Origin: Hymenopus coronatus
Lineage: Eukaryota > Arthropoda > Insecta > Mantodea > Hymenopodidae
Reading direction: 5' to 3'
Length of the DNA: 64,000 bases
NCBI GenBank assembly: GCA_030762935.1
Contig: CM060900.1
Coordinates: 375,119,132-375,183,131, forward strand
Below, in pieces: positions 21,892-34,812 of this stretch. The translations under genes were made by a program, and so were the position numbers. Positions within the stretch are counted from its first letter, which is position 1; each line of letters opens with the position of its first letter. Below the pieces are notes generated by a model. That model saw only the letters and a list, made by a program, of their open reading frames with translations, had not been told where the DNA came from and did no database searches.

Positions 21892-23241
21892 TATTTACTG
21901 TATGTTCACAGTAAATGTGTGGAAATGTAACCACAATTAGTTACATAGTTTTGATAATAGCAATGAGGCAATAGGTTCTCTTGCACGTTCGTTTTAACAA
22001 GTTTCAATGAAAATACAGCTAAAAATATCAGTAATATGTTATCAAACAAACTGCGAAATTAAAAAGTGAACTATAATGCATCAAAATCATATTAATATCC
22101 ATTCTGGAATTGATCTAAGCCCTATTAAACTCTAATACGTTCCCTTGAGCGAATTAATTCCCTTTGTCAGTTGTGGCACAAAGATTGATTGGAGATTTGT
22201 GGCCTCCGCTGTTATGGCGAGTGAGGTTTTGTCGAGTACCTGTTGACGCGAGAATTCAATTATGCGGTATTAAATGGTTATGTGTGACCGATATGACGTG
22301 AAACCGTGGAACACTGAAGGGAAAACCTCCCAATATTTCGTAAAACACAGCTTAAAGCAATTCCTGAACGATCAAATTAATTTGGTTGATATTGCGCGCA
22401 AATATCACAAAATGCTTCACTTATCGGATACGCCATTTGTACTTCAGAATATTGGATTGTTTCATTACGTCACAACATGTTTCATTTCCATGTATGCATA
22501 AGGTTATCAGACCTCCAGAAAATATAATATTTGCGATTATTGCTGTAAAATATGAATAACATTTATTATCATTAACAAATTAACAAAAACTGATTAGATT
22601 TAATTTAACTATGCTCGCACTAATTGCTTCGAAGAGGTTTCTTTTTGTATATTAATGCAATGACAGCTCCAGATTTTTATCGACTAATTCTCGAGCTATA
22701 AGGTGGCAATTTGTTAAGCTTAAAGAACTGTTCTTAACAAAGCTGCCTTGATTTGACAATCTTTAAATTGGGTGTTACCGTGATGTTTATTTCCTCGCGA
22801 TTTGTTAACTAAACGCAGTGACTAATTAAAAGTTCGTGAGCTCTGCGATAGCATTTCGTTTTCTCCCTGTCGCCACCTTCGTTCCTGTTACTTCCGAGAG
22901 GCAGAGCAAGTGTAATGTGAACTTCGCACGAAAACTATTATATATAATTATGTGGGCTTTATAAGTTCACACCCTCCTTGGAACAAGAAGCGACTCCAAA
23001 TAATTAGGTATTTTATGGGAACGACAGTGGCTTTTTAAAATGGTAACTTTAGGCGAAACAGGCAAAATAATTAATAGCACAAAGTTAGAATTTCATACTT
23101 TTTTGATGCAACTTTCTATTAATTTATAATAATCCACAATTATTGTTATTTTTGCCTTTTAGCAATACTTTTTACACATATATTGTCTCGTGTAAATGTT
23201 TGCATGTATGGCATTAAGCATAAGTGATCACACCAACACCA

Positions 23242-23275
<34 letters not shown>

Positions 23276-25043
23276 AGGTGTATTCCGAGTGTATATCTCT
23301 AAGCCAAGTAAAAACGTAAAGCCTCACCTAAATAGTTTGTATTTTTGGAACTATTTGCCTCTCCCCCGAATGACAAAATGCCAAAATTATAGTATATGTC
23401 AAACTTGGTGAGCTTGCTTTGATCAGCGCGCAAACATTGCCATCCGGCCCATAACCACACTACTGTACCTGCTTAGCTATGTACATGACGAATAACAACA
23501 GACAGTGACGGTTCACTGACGATGGTACACGAGAATGCTAGATTCAAATTTCGGTAGACTAGGAAATTTAATATTTCTGCGTTTATAATGTTAAAGTGGT
23601 TGAATGTTTGTCTTCTAAATAAATGTGCTGCGTAAGCCATTATAACTTCAGATGATATTTAATTCCTCACTTGCTAACCGGCTTAGAAAGGGTAAATTTT
23701 CAGGTACGATTTAAAAAATTAACTGCACTAAGATTGATACACACTCCAGTTTAGAGGAAGATGCTCTTCTGTCAATACTGCGTCTCTCTGTGTCTAACAT
23801 TAAGCCTGGCATAGATAAATTTATGTCGGGAGGAGGTGTCAGCCGAAAAATAGGTCTGTAAAGCATCATATGAGGAAGAAAGACTGCTTGGTATAGTTTG
23901 GTGCTAGACCACTCGTCTTTCAAATTGGCTAGCTCGGCCACTGCTCAACTTTACATGCGAAACAACACGCTTGATAACAACTCCAGGTGGAATGGGGAGA
24001 CATCACACTTCCCTCCGTTTACCAGCTCCCCAGGCTGAAATTTTTAGCACGTTTTTGACGAAAAACGTTTATCTGTAAGAAATTAAATACATCACCAATA
24101 TTAGGTTTCGGTTTAAACCTAAAGTCAAAATTTGACACCATCTTAAGCTTATCACAGTTTTATGGTTAACCAGCTCCGGAACATTGCTTTAATTCTCTTT
24201 TTGGAACGCCTAAATTTAGATGGGAATGCCTTCTTTTAAAACTTCATCTTCAGTTTTTCCATTTTTAACTGGCATTTTATTAAGAAAACACATTTAAGAA
24301 CAAAACAAATGCACTTAAATTTAAAATGTTATTATTCGATTTTTGAATGTGTTATCAGGTGAAATATAATTGTTTCACAAGTCTATGTTAATCAGTGGAT
24401 TGCAAAATATAGCATATATCTCTGCATATCGACAGCTAAAGCTTATGGGACAGCCCGGAATGTATATTCCCAGCAGTCTCTTCTCTCTATTACGCGTCTG
24501 ACTTAGTTATTTTCCTATAAGCCTTTTTGCTCTATTGATATTAATCTAATTGAATTAACTCGGGAGACAATCAAAGAAATTATAAACAAAATCATTTCAT
24601 ATGAAAAAATAGTTGACCATAACGAATTAGGTTGCATTTTTAGCACCTTTACTTCTAATGTGATGTTTTGATAAAGCAATATAAAATATATCTTATGTAC
24701 TCTAGTATGAAGAGCATATTCTATATCACAGTCCTATAACGTGAATTTTAAAACTCGAAAATTTTACTGGGTGTTGGTAGTATTTCAAAAGAGCTTTTAG
24801 CTGTGCGGATCTTAAACAAGACATGACACACTTGTGCGGAATACATGAAATATTAAAAGATGATAGGAAAACTAATATCTGGATATATATGTAGGCCGAC
24901 GACGCAACTATATGAACTAGTTCTCTCCTGCCTGATCGACTACAAACGCTGCAACTTTGTCGAGGATGCAAGTAATCTACCACTGCGTTTCTATATAATG
25001 ACCATTTGAATACAAGCCTAATGAGCACTCATTTACTTTTCAG
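21892..25043. other. Unassigned DNA
   Basis: No domain, tRNA-like head or terminal repeat was recognised over 3 kb. It includes an ACT microsatellite (23233-23275). Open frames at 22274-22501 (plus), 23711-23941 (minus) and 24726-25028 (minus) show no known motif. This is a place where a host intron or unknown repeat may lie. Confidence 0.35.
23233..23275. repeat. ACT microsatellite
   Basis: ACC/ACT triplets grading into pure ACT. Confidence 0.9.
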
Positions 25044-25330
25044 TAAGTATGAGATAGTGGTCCTCTCCTTAGCGCGATGGAAACGTAGCTGTTTACCAAG
25101 CGGCAGACCTGGTTCGGGGTGCACTCAGCCTCGTATTGAGGAGCTACTTGATGGAGAAGTAGCGGCTCCAGGTCACGAGAACCGCATTAACCGGCCGGGT
25201 GGCTCGAGGTGCTGACCACGTCTCATCCGCCAATACTGCACCCCATCCATGACGTCTGTTGTGGACCGAGATGGGTAGGTCAAGGTTCCCCGTGAGCTGT
25301 CGTGCCATGGAGTTATTATAAGTATGAGAT
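25044..25330 (+). mobile_element. SINE family B with 12-bp target duplication
   Basis: The copy fills 25056-25318 and is shorter than the 347-bp copy at 7155 because of internal deletions, including the B-box area and part of the mid body. It is bordered by the exact direct repeat TAAGTATGAGAT at 25044-25055 and 25319-25330. Confidence 0.88.
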
Positions 25331-26331
25331 GGTAAGGGTCAAGCATCTACAATTTCTAATACGGGAATTCAGTACTTCGTGCAGCACCTGGCATCGCTAT
25401 TGCTTTCTTCAACGCGAAAATTTCTTCTATATGCAATCAGCGACCTCGTTGCAAATCTGTACAGTTTGCAAGTTCTGCATTATTCTTTGGAGTATCTATA
25501 AAAAAAAATTCTATTAGCTCATCAGTAAATCTCTGTTAATCAAGAGGGCAAATATTATGCGCAATTATGACGGTTACACTCTGGACTTTGACTCTGAATT
25601 TACTAAGTCGATCGAAGTTCGAGCTCGGAGAAAGAACGTTAATTGGGGCAAACATTTCCCTAGCAATAACATTATTAGTAATCTACCCCTTTTGAGAGGA
25701 ACAGCGAAGGAAGATAAGAAAAGATCTCTCAAATTATCTTCGAAAAATTTAACCCTAGCATTGAATAAGCATCGTAGAGGAAATGTGAACGTTACTTTGC
25801 AAAAGAACAAAAGAAGTACCTATATGTAAGAAAAGTAAATATTACGACATTTCTCATCACTAAATACCAACGTACGCTACAGTTTTATACGAGCAGGTTC
25901 CAAAATAATGTTCTAGATCAAACGCATTTCTAGCTCATTCAAGGGCCTTGCGGTTAATACCAAGCACCGTTAAAGCTAGCTGTAACTTATTCCCTATTAA
26001 TACAATAACTTAAAAGGAGCCGAGAAGTGAAATATGAAGAAACAGTTCTATGTTTCATTAAAGCTTTATATGATCAGAGAACGATACAATTTCAACCATA
26101 CTTCCATACTAATATTTACCAGCTATACCATATCTACCACTTAAATAGTTAAACTCATCATTCTTAATTTGTACTATTTCAATATGTTGACTATCTCTCT
26201 AATTTTTAAACGCCGATCTTACGGTTATATACCATCATGTCTATTTTTTTTTTTTTTTTTTTTTTTTTGCTCATATCCTTCTCATAATGTCCATTCTGAG
26301 TCAAAACATTTATATAGCTTATATTTCAGCT

Positions 26332-26366
<35 letters not shown>

Positions 26367-26384
26367 TATAGATATTTGCTTTCT
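25331..26384. other. Unassigned DNA with homopolymer and AT tracts
   Basis: Holds a 25-T run (26244-26268) and an AT dinucleotide tract (26334-26364) just before the LINE. A 90-residue frame at 25557-25829 (lysine/arginine-rich) has no recognised motif and is opposed by a similar-sized frame on the other strand, so coding is doubtful. Confidence 0.4.
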
Positions 26385-29300
26385 GCGATGCCTTCTCTTT
26401 AGAAATAATGAATGGCAAGTACGGTGAGGATCGAGAGGGAGAACTCACTTTCATAAATGAAAATGGGGGTAGTGTAATAGATTTTATTTTAATAAGTCAG
26501 GGTTTAATTGGCAGAATTAGAAATTTTTGGGTGGGGGATGGTATCGAGTCACACCACTGTCCGGTTGTCCTGGAACTGAATATAGAGACGGCCATGGTGG
26601 CGCATGCACCTGAAGAGGGGCAGGGGAACGAAGGGAGATTCATTAGTAAATTTATATGGAAACCGATAGAAAAAGAAGTATTTGTTGATAAATTAGAAAG
26701 AAGATTAGGGGAAAGGAACGCAGACACAGCGGAGGAACTAACGCATATAATAGCAACGGCTGCGGGGACAGTGAAAGTCCAAATGCATGGTAAGGTAAAA
26801 CGATTCAATGGTTGGTATGACCAGCAATGCAGAACTGTAAAGAAACAAGCAGAGGAGGCTCTGTCAAAATTCAGAAGGGAGGGGGGAGATGACATTAGGA
26901 AAATGTTTTCAAAAAAGCGAATGGAGTACAAACAGCTCTTACGGGAAAAGAGAACTACGTGGCAAGACAAAATTACTCAGAAAATTAGTAATATTTTAAC
27001 GCGGGGGGATAACGCTGAGATGTGGCAAGTAGTAAAACATTTAAGAGGCAACCGTCAGGCGCCCAACGAAATTTCTCCCAGAAAATGGGCAATGCATTTT
27101 ATGGGTATATTCGGGAAAGGTGAAAGGGAAGGAATTTTATAAAGGAAGTGCAAATTTTGGGAAACCTTGAGATCCCAATACTGGACGAGGAAATATCAGC
27201 ACGAGAAATAGCACAGGCGCTGAGGAGTCTGAAGGGAGGCAAAGCTCCAGGGTTGGATGGGCTACCCCCGGAAGTTTTTAAAGCCGCAGCCAATGTTAAT
27301 GAGTTTGGTAGGAGTATGCTCCAGATATGTAACAGATTGTTTATTGAGGGGAATTACCCTACCTGTTGGGGAAAGGGCATTATTCATCCCATTTATAAAG
27401 GGAAGGGAACTATTGGAAATCCGGATAACTATAGGGGGGTTACTCTTTTGCCAATTACGGAGAAAATTTATTGTAGAGTGTTATATAACCGGATAAAGGA
27501 CTGGGAATCTAAATTTGGCAAACTTTCAAAATTTCAAATGGGTTTCAGAGAAGGACACAGTACCATAGATGCCGCTTTTATATTAGACACTTTAAAGACG
27601 AAGCAACTGTTAGTTAAGCGGGGAAAGCTTCATTGTGCTTTTGTGGACTTTAAGAAGGCATTTGACTCTAATGCATTATGGTACAAACTAGGCAGAAAGG
27701 GGTTATCAAGTAAAATGGTTAGAACATTGCAGGCAAGTATCAAAATGTCCAATTCTGTGTGAAGTACGACAGAAACAGAGTGTCTGAGAGCTGCCGAAGC
27801 TATAGGGGAGTGACGCAGGGCTGTATTTTATCTCCCTTGCTATTTAATCTCTTTGTGGATGATATTACTGATACAATGATAGCAGAAAATATTCAAGCAC
27901 CAGTAGTAGCGGATTTGCAGATCCCAACACTTTTATACGCAGACGATTTAGTATTGTTCTCTACGACAGTAAACGGATTGCAACGAGGACTGGACAAACT
28001 TAAGAACTATTGCGATGAATGGCTACTTACAGTTAATGTGAATAAGACTACGGGCAATGCCTTTCAAAAAGGGTTGTGTTTATATCAGGGAGGAGACTTG
28101 GACATATGCAGGACAGATACTGGACAATGTTAAATCCTTTGTGTACTTAGGACTCACATTTACAATGAACGGAAAATGGACAAAACACATTGACATTACG
28201 AAACACAAGGCAAGGGTGAAAGCGGCGGAAGCTCTCCGGATACGCTGCAAGAATTCCGAATATCTCCATAATCTTAATGGAAACTGTATACGGAGCGACA
28301 GTTAGATCCACGATGACATACGGAGGAAAAATATGGGGGTGGGAACAAACAGGGAATCTGGATCAAGTGAGGACCCAATTTTTGAAAGGAATTCTGGGTG
28401 TAGGGAGGGGTACGGCAAACTGCGGAATAATGAGGGAATTCGGGGTACATAGTGAAACGATAGTGCAAAATCAGAGCAGTTAAATATTGGATGAGAATCG
28501 TTCACGGAAACCAATCTCTAATTAGGGCAGTCTGCTACCGTGAACAGTTGCGAATGGAAGGTAATTTGACGTGGGCATCAAGGGTTGGAAACCATTGGGA
28601 TGGGAGACATTTGGATGGCGGGGCAGGAAAACAGGCGAAGTATTTGGAGAAAAATTAAGAAACGCCTCTGTGATATTGACAGACAGCAAATAATTGCGCA
28701 ATGCACAGAGAAGGTGTCATTAGAAGTACAGTCTGGGCTGAAATCGGAGTGGGGTATGGAGCAATACATCAAAACAGGTACCAAACTCATTAGAGAGGGG
28801 CTCGCGTGGATTAGACTAGGAGCATGGAGGATCACGAAAATGGTATAAGAATCTGTCCCATTTGCGAGGAGGAAGAGTCGTAGACTCACATCTTGTCAAG
28901 ATGTAGGGGTACGGAGGAATGGCGGGAAAAATATTTGCCGCGATTTTTTACCACTGCGAATGTAGGGCTAGAAGCATGTTGGACGCTATGTCAGGCACGG
29001 AAAACATGGACGTGCTAGGTAAATTTATACTTAAGGCAAGACAGCTGAGATCTGAGGAGGCTGCCAATAGAGAAGGGGGGGGGGATAAGATCAACTAAAC
29101 AAAAGTGACTACAATGTTCTACATACATGTATATTATATCATACTTAGGTCACTGTTGTGCTAGGGTTGTATATATTATGTGTATATATGTCTTTTAAGT
29201 GTAATTATCTATTATAAGAGTGTGCATTTATGAAGGTGTACTCTGTGATGTAAATTTAAATTGCTATATTTGAATATCTTTGTATATTTTCGGATTCACT

Positions 29301-29500
29301 CTTAATTTTTATTGTTGTTTAATATTGCTTTTGACAGTGTATTTCCTTTGTCTTTTTATTTTCGTGCTTACTCTTTTAATTCTTTGTTGTGGTTGTTGTT
29401 TTAATATTGCTTGTAATGTGTATTACAAAAGCACGTACGGTCTGTGGACCCGTGCGACTGTTGAAATTCTATGTATGATATTGCTATGTTAATAAATACA
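26385..29500 (+). mobile_element. APE-type non-LTR retrotransposon, 5'-truncated
   Basis: Contains in order the C-terminal half of an apurinic-like endonuclease, an RT domain, a C-terminal cysteine/histidine motif and a 3' UTR ending near AATAAATACA (about 29492). The 5' part (ORF1 and the endonuclease N-terminus) is missing. The 3' UTR block CACGTACGGTCTGTGGACCC (29434) recurs at 54812, confirming an interspersed family. The clade was not determined. Confidence 0.9.
26408..28960 (+). pseudogene. LINE pol (endonuclease-RT), multiply frameshifted
   Basis: Endonuclease end: NGGSVIDFILIS and ESHHCPVVLEL (26470-26580); the usual SDH motif reads SHH here. A basic linker follows. RT: LKGGKAPGLDGLPPEVF (about 27230), NPDNYRGVTLLP, motif A FVDFKKAFDS (about 27644), motif B GVTQGCILSPLLFN (about 27807) and motif C LLYADDLVLFS (about 27931). 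The tail reads CPICEEEE, then THILSRC after a stop, a CCHC-like zinc motif at about 28850-28905. The reading frame changes near 27140, 27755, 28070, 28270 and again later, so at least four frameshifts plus a stop make it dead. It may be read as pieces by gene finders. Confidence 0.9.
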
Positions 29501-29541
29501 CTTATTCATTTATTCATATACATTTTTCTCTCTCTCCCTCC

Positions 29542-29565
29542 TTTTTTTTTTTTTTTTTTTTTTTT
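29542..29565. repeat. Poly-T tract
   Basis: 24 T residues about 40 bp beyond the LINE end. In this orientation it is not the LINE's own tail; it may be the reverse A tail of another insertion. Confidence 0.85.
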
Positions 29566-29730
29566 GTTTCCTTTTTGTTTTGAGGGAGTAAGCAAAAAAT
29601 TGTGTAATGCCTTGCGTGTATACTATTAGCTTAGGCAATACATGTCCTTAATTTACTCGTGTGGTGGCCGGCCTACCGGAATCTTCTTAGATCCGGGGGC
29701 CATGCCGGCTGCTGTAGGAGTTAAGTAAAT

Positions 29731-29900
29731 AAATGGAGTTTTAATTTACGGACGTTCTTTAACCGCTGTGGTTCTCAGCGTCCCATTCTATACTGGGCGT
29801 GAAAGACCGCTTAATTTTTCTCAGAGGCCTCTCTATCTGGCTCGAGGTTCTTTTACGTGCCGTAAATCTTCGACACGGGACGGCACTGTAGAAGTTAAAT
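29731..29900 (-). mobile_element. SINE family C, partial
   Basis: In reverse: GGACGTTCTTTAACCGCTG, TCCCATTCTATACTGGGCG, TTTTACGTGCCGTAAATC and CGACACGGGA follow one another as in the copy at 58262-58545. It lacks the tRNA-like head. Confidence 0.75.
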
Positions 29901-32002
29901 ATCATAGTCCCTTAAATTCAAACGCAGCTTTCAACAGCGAGCTACATAACTTTGTCAGAAGCTATAAGAAATATTGTCTTTGTGCCACCATACATCTCTC
30001 ACATAAAAATTTGCATTAACACTTATCAATTATTTAGCCATGTAAATAAAACCATTTTTCAACAAAAAAGTAGATAGATGCGTAGAGAAACCATTAACTC
30101 TGTCCAACACTCAATTTCAGAAATTAACTCTACTCACATTATCGCTAACTTGCATTTCCTGAACTACATTTATCCTAGAGTCTATTCATTTTAACAGCCT
30201 TGTGCCGTTCCAAGCCAAGAGTTGTGAAATTTCTCATTCCTTTGCAAGCTTTCTCAGAGATTTCTTTGGAATTTATTCTACTTTTTTCCGATGTCGTCGA
30301 GCTTTTCCTCATAAGAACACTGAAACTTTTTTTGTTTCCTTACATATTTCTGTCCCATTTCCCTAAATCTGTTCAAAAGATTATGAACCATTTCTCTATC
30401 ATAGCACTAACAGCAGTGAATATTTCTGTAAATCGCCGTATCACCTGTGTACATGCATTTGTTGTCGTGTATGATTTTAAGTATAGGGATATTTTACCAT
30501 TATAACAATATTAACACACTAAAGCATTGAAGAACACGATATAAAACTGTGCAATGACCGCGTCAAGTGGTTACCCACCACACAGAGAAAGGGAAGCGGA
30601 GGAGACGTAGAACCAGTCAGGAACAGCGCGCGCAGGGAAAGCAATTCCCCACAATATGGCTACGCGTCTAACCGAAAGCTCTGTATTTGTACGAATATAA
30701 GTATACGAATTTAGCTCTACAACCTCTTCACATGATAATTCCTGCAGTTCTATTTTTCCATTTTTCACTTTTTATTTTGAGTATTCTTCTATTCAGAATC
30801 TTCCTTTCAACAGAGTTTTTCAATTAAACCAATTCTGATTTAGCGCACAGACTCATCATGACATAACATATACGTAAGCATAACATTTTGTTTTGACGGT
30901 TGCCGTCCAAATTAACAAAACAAGTTTTATTTTCCGGGAAAACGCAACTTCTGTTATTAATAAGCTCTCATGGTTGGTGTTCATTGTTTTATATCCTAAC
31001 ATTTCGGGAAGTTTTACTGTGGTTTACAGGTTAAAATAGCTCCACCTTATGTTTCATTCCTGTCTATTGAGGAAAAAGGAGATGGAAGAAGGAATAAGAA
31101 GGGAAATGTTGTGAACTTTCAGAGTACCACTTTTGCACCTCCGTTGATCGTGATATTACTAAAGCTGCTGCCTGAGGGGCGTGCAGCATATGGGTGGTTT
31201 TATGGGCTACAGACGTGACCCAAGGTTCTGACTATAACTCTAGGAAATATCGTGGATTTAGGAAGGAAAGAAGGAGAAGATAGAAAGGAGTGTAGGGTAT
31301 AAATCAAGTCTGTATATTGGGAACAAACAAATTACACAGCTTTAATGGCCTGTGTTGTGTTGTCTTCGTGCTGTTGACAGCTGGTTGAGAACTAGTTGCT
31401 CCATGAAGTTTCGAATTAGGAGGCAGCTTTCGTTGAGAGTTTCGTGACTGGCAAGTGTATTGTATATTCAGTTTGATAGTTTACAGCGAAATTTGTGCTA
31501 AGATTCCTTTAGAGTTCTGATTGAGTGTTCAGTGGCTGTCAATCTTCTGCTGGTGTTGCTGGTGACATATATAGTGTGATTGGAACAAGTGGAATTGTGG
31601 AGTCTGTGTTGTTTTAGGTTTTGGTGTCCTCGAATTATTTCTCTATTCTATACAACTTACAGTGTATCGATGAGTGAATTTCCGGATATGCGTTTGGGGC
31701 GAGGTCCTATATTGTGCTCTGAAGCTTGGCGAATGTTATGTTGGCTGCAGCGAATTGTCTTGTCGAACGCTGTTTGGCTTCTAATCCAGAGAAGAGCATA
31801 GCTACAGTAAGCTAAAGTGCCTCGACCCTGTTAGTGATCTGTATACTAGGTTACTCGTAGGCCACGCCGCTCTCGAGAGTGTGGTAACGAGAATCTCGTG
31901 TATCGAGAACTAAAGTTCACGAGCGAGGCGACCTGAGTATTTTCGTAGATGCAGGCGAAGTAGGTTGACGTATTATCCGTAGTATAAACAAGTTACATAA
32001 TA
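29901..32002. other. Unassigned DNA
   Basis: Two kilobases with no recognised element. A somewhat GC-richer stretch (31350-31960) has short frames only, and the words CGAGAATCTCG and TATCGAGAAC near 31889-31910 are short self-complementary pieces. A host exon cannot be excluded, but nothing supports one. Confidence 0.35.
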
Positions 32003-32821
32003 CTAGGGTCCAGTTTTTCAGGTTTTAATCTATTCTTTCACTTTTTAAGTAGGTTAGAACGATCGAAAGTACTTTTATGTTTCAAGCCATTTGGGTGCAA
32101 ATATGCCAATTTTATGCGACTAAAAAAGAGCCAAATGGACATAAAAACCTAAAAATCAGCTAAAATTAAGCTGTTTTTAACCTCAGTAGAAAATTTACAC
32201 ATTTTTCTTGAATTCATTTGAATTACAATTTTTTTAACAATTCCTTTAGTTTTGTTTTGAGTGTAACATGTGAGGTTAGCCAGGGAAATAACTTGTTACG
32301 CTTCTTGTCTTGGTATGGAAATTGTGTATTTGAAGTATGCACCAATGACATCTTACAATGTTGAAAGATCTTTTTCTGCCTATAGGAATATATTAAAAAC
32401 AACAGAAAATTTGGATATGTAGCTGGTTGTGTACAACTAATAATGGTGAAATGTGAAGCTTGCTTTATGTGAGTGTTATGTTTTAAAATGCATGCTGAAT
32501 GTGTTAGTTGAAACGTTGTAGTAAGAGTATACTGCGTAATAAATTAGCTTAAACTACAATACATTTTAATAGCACTCTTCCGTGAAGTAAAATATTTTTC
32601 ATATTTTTTATAAGTATTATGTTGTAAAAGGCGTTTGCCATCGACTTCCTTAAATAGGAGGAAAATTGCTTAAAACGCAAAATATATGTATATAGGCAAG
32701 GAATAATGTTTGAAAACCCACGAAAAGCTAGGAAAATTGCTTATAACCCTAAAGTGGTTAGAAGAACATAATAATAAAAGGCTAAAACTGCATTCATAAA
32801 AGCTAAAAATCCGGGATCTAA
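32003..32821 (+). mobile_element. hAT-like DNA transposon remnant
   Basis: The left end CTAGGGTCCAGTTTTTCAGG and the right end, in reverse TTAGATCCCGGATTTTTAGC, form an imperfect inverted pair of the TAGGGTCC type common in hAT elements. Inside lies a C-terminal hAT dimerisation fragment. An 8-bp target duplication could not be shown. At about 820 bp it is an internally deleted and decayed copy. Confidence 0.5.
32318..32422 (+). pseudogene. hAT transposase C-terminal dimerisation fragment
   Basis: A 34-residue frame with YAPMTSYNVERSFSAYRNIL, the conserved block of hAT dimerisation domains (typically APxTSxxxERxFSxxxxI), ends at a TAG at 32420-32422. The DDE core upstream cannot be recognised. 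The match to the block is strong although short. Confidence 0.7.
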
Positions 32822-32822
32822 T

Positions 32823-33393
32823 TGTAATATAGGATCATTCATCGTTTAACAGTACATATATCTCAAAGGTGTTCACAGTAAATGGTTTATATCAGCGATA
32901 TTAATCTTTAATGACATACCTATACTGTGTGTGCTATGAATATATCGTTATTTATACTCAAATAAACGTGTTAATTTTATAACCAAAAGTGGAATTATTT
33001 CTTGCAACATAAACGTCTTAAGAGTAATAAAACATGTGTACACTTATTTGTAATATAAGTGAAGAGCATGTACACATAGCTACAGATTCTACCACATTTC
33101 GTTTTAACCCTTTCCCAAGCGTGGGTTTATTTAAATATCGTCCTTATCCTAGTAGACTGTTTACACCTTAAATCATTTAAACAGATGAAATAACATAACT
33201 TAAAGAACTGATTATGTGAGTTTCCTCGCATTACACCGCAGTGTTGCTATTAACGAGGCTTACGAGTCTTGTGAGTAATCGAAAATCTCGTAAGCTTGTT
33301 GGTCAAGCTCTCTCCTGCGAGCTGTGTGTTCGAGCCCGTCAACTGGCTGCGAGAGGCGTGCTTAGCGGCAGTGAGAAACTAGGAGATTGAAAG
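32823..33393. other. Unassigned stretch
   Basis: Nothing recognised between the hAT-like remnant and a SINE head. Confidence 0.4.
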
Positions 33394-33500
33394 ATTGCCG
33401 ATCCCGGTGGCCGCGCTCGCTAAAGTGGCTCGCTTTGGCGCTTCGTGGTGCACAGGATAAAAAGCTGTCCTGACCGGCCTTACTCCTCAGCCGCAGCTTC
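33394..33500 (+). mobile_element. SINE family D, head and start of body
   Basis: GATCCCGGTGGCCGCGCTCG, CTAAAGTGGCTCGCTTTGGC and GCTTCGTGGTGCAC match, in the other orientation, the copies at 8396 and 51001. The TTCGAGTCCC box is lost here. Confidence 0.65.
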
Positions 33501-33679
33501 AATTACTGTCAGTAAAGTGGTGTCCTGAATGGGCGCAGCGGCATCTAGGGAGTTGATGCGCGGTGAGCGGTTCAGGTTGTACATGTGGGTATTGCGGGCA
33601 GCTAACTTAATTGACTTTGAAACACACAACCTAATTTTGCCTGTAAGGTCGTGCTGCCTGCAGGCGGACCAGAGTATGT

Positions 33680-33790
33680 GTGTGTATTCCTTGGCCAACC
33701 TCTCTGACCCACGTTTTTATCGGCAGTTTTCCCGGGTAGTTTTTGTGCGGATTCGCCCATGTGCAGACCAATTGCTCTCATTTGCGGCTA
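33680..33790 (+). mobile_element. SINE family F-like body fragment
   Basis: CCAACCTCTCTGACCCACGT and AGTTTTCCCGGGTAG resemble CCGACCTCTCTGACCCATGT and GGGGTTTTCCCGGCTC at 43016-43062. The head is not recognisable. A 121-codon open frame runs over it (33529-33894) and is probably not a gene. Confidence 0.5.
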
Positions 33791-34812
33791 AAAATGCTGA
33801 TATATTCGTAAGTTCATATGCCACCGAACTTATCAGCTTTTTACCACATATCCGCTCCATCAGTCAGCATCGTGAAAGGTTTAAATCCGGCTAAGTTTGC
33901 AACAATAATTCAACCCTAGGCAGTTTTTAAACCTAAGGATTAGTTTTCTGGTAATTATTCACAACGGCAAGCGTTGCAGTGATGACGTTTATCTGTATTG
34001 TAGTATTATCCTAGAATTAATGCATTATAACACCATGAGTTTTGGTATTATTCTGTATTATACCTTATTCTTACAAATTTGGCTACCTTAGATGTTCTAT
34101 TCCAGGAGGACTAAAAATAACCAGAAACAAATGACACTAGCACTGCAATAACATTCATAGAGGTTTCCAATACTAGAAGGAGGCCTACCAAGTCAATAAG
34201 TTCAGTTCAGTTCCTGTAACGATTAAAGAATAAAACACCGCGTTGAACGCCGAAAGTAATCAACCAACGTTACGACGATTATATGATTCTATTTTATGAT
34301 TAGAAAGAAAATAAAAATATTAAATTTTGAATTTGGTTTTAGATATTAGTCGAATTGTTATACCATGTTTTCATCCACAAACATGATGCAGAACTCTTTT
34401 TTGAAATTAGCGCAGTATTTGACGATCAACGAAAACATGCTTACGAATACTGCTGTATAGTTATGGTTTAATTCGCGGTACTCGTTTACGTTAAAAATGT
34501 TTAATAGTACTCATGATCCATAGGGCCAGTTTATGTCCATATGTTCTCGGTCTCGAGAGATCCTAGCAGTTCGAGGTATGTTAAATATCACCAAAATATC
34601 TCTATGCGTATTCCAAAATGAAGGTACGAGAAATATAAATAATATACAAAATTGCTTATATTTTATAAACAATATAAGCAGTGGTGAATTAAATTTGTTA
34701 CTATCAGTTTATTTGTGTTAAGTTATGGTGTCATGTGCTGCTATCAGGAAGCTAATAAGAGCGCAACACTCTGTATTTTAAACGCGGATGTGCAGGTAAA
34801 CATATAGGCAGG
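33791..34812. other. Unassigned stretch
   Basis: AT-rich, no element or gene recognised. Confidence 0.4.

Noticed and set aside
25557..25829. Small basic protein gene of 90 residues
   Set aside because: No motif, no splice or promoter context, and a 78-codon frame is open on the opposite strand over the same bases.
33529..33894. 121-codon open frame as a gene
   Set aside because: It overlaps a SINE F-like fragment and shows no motif.
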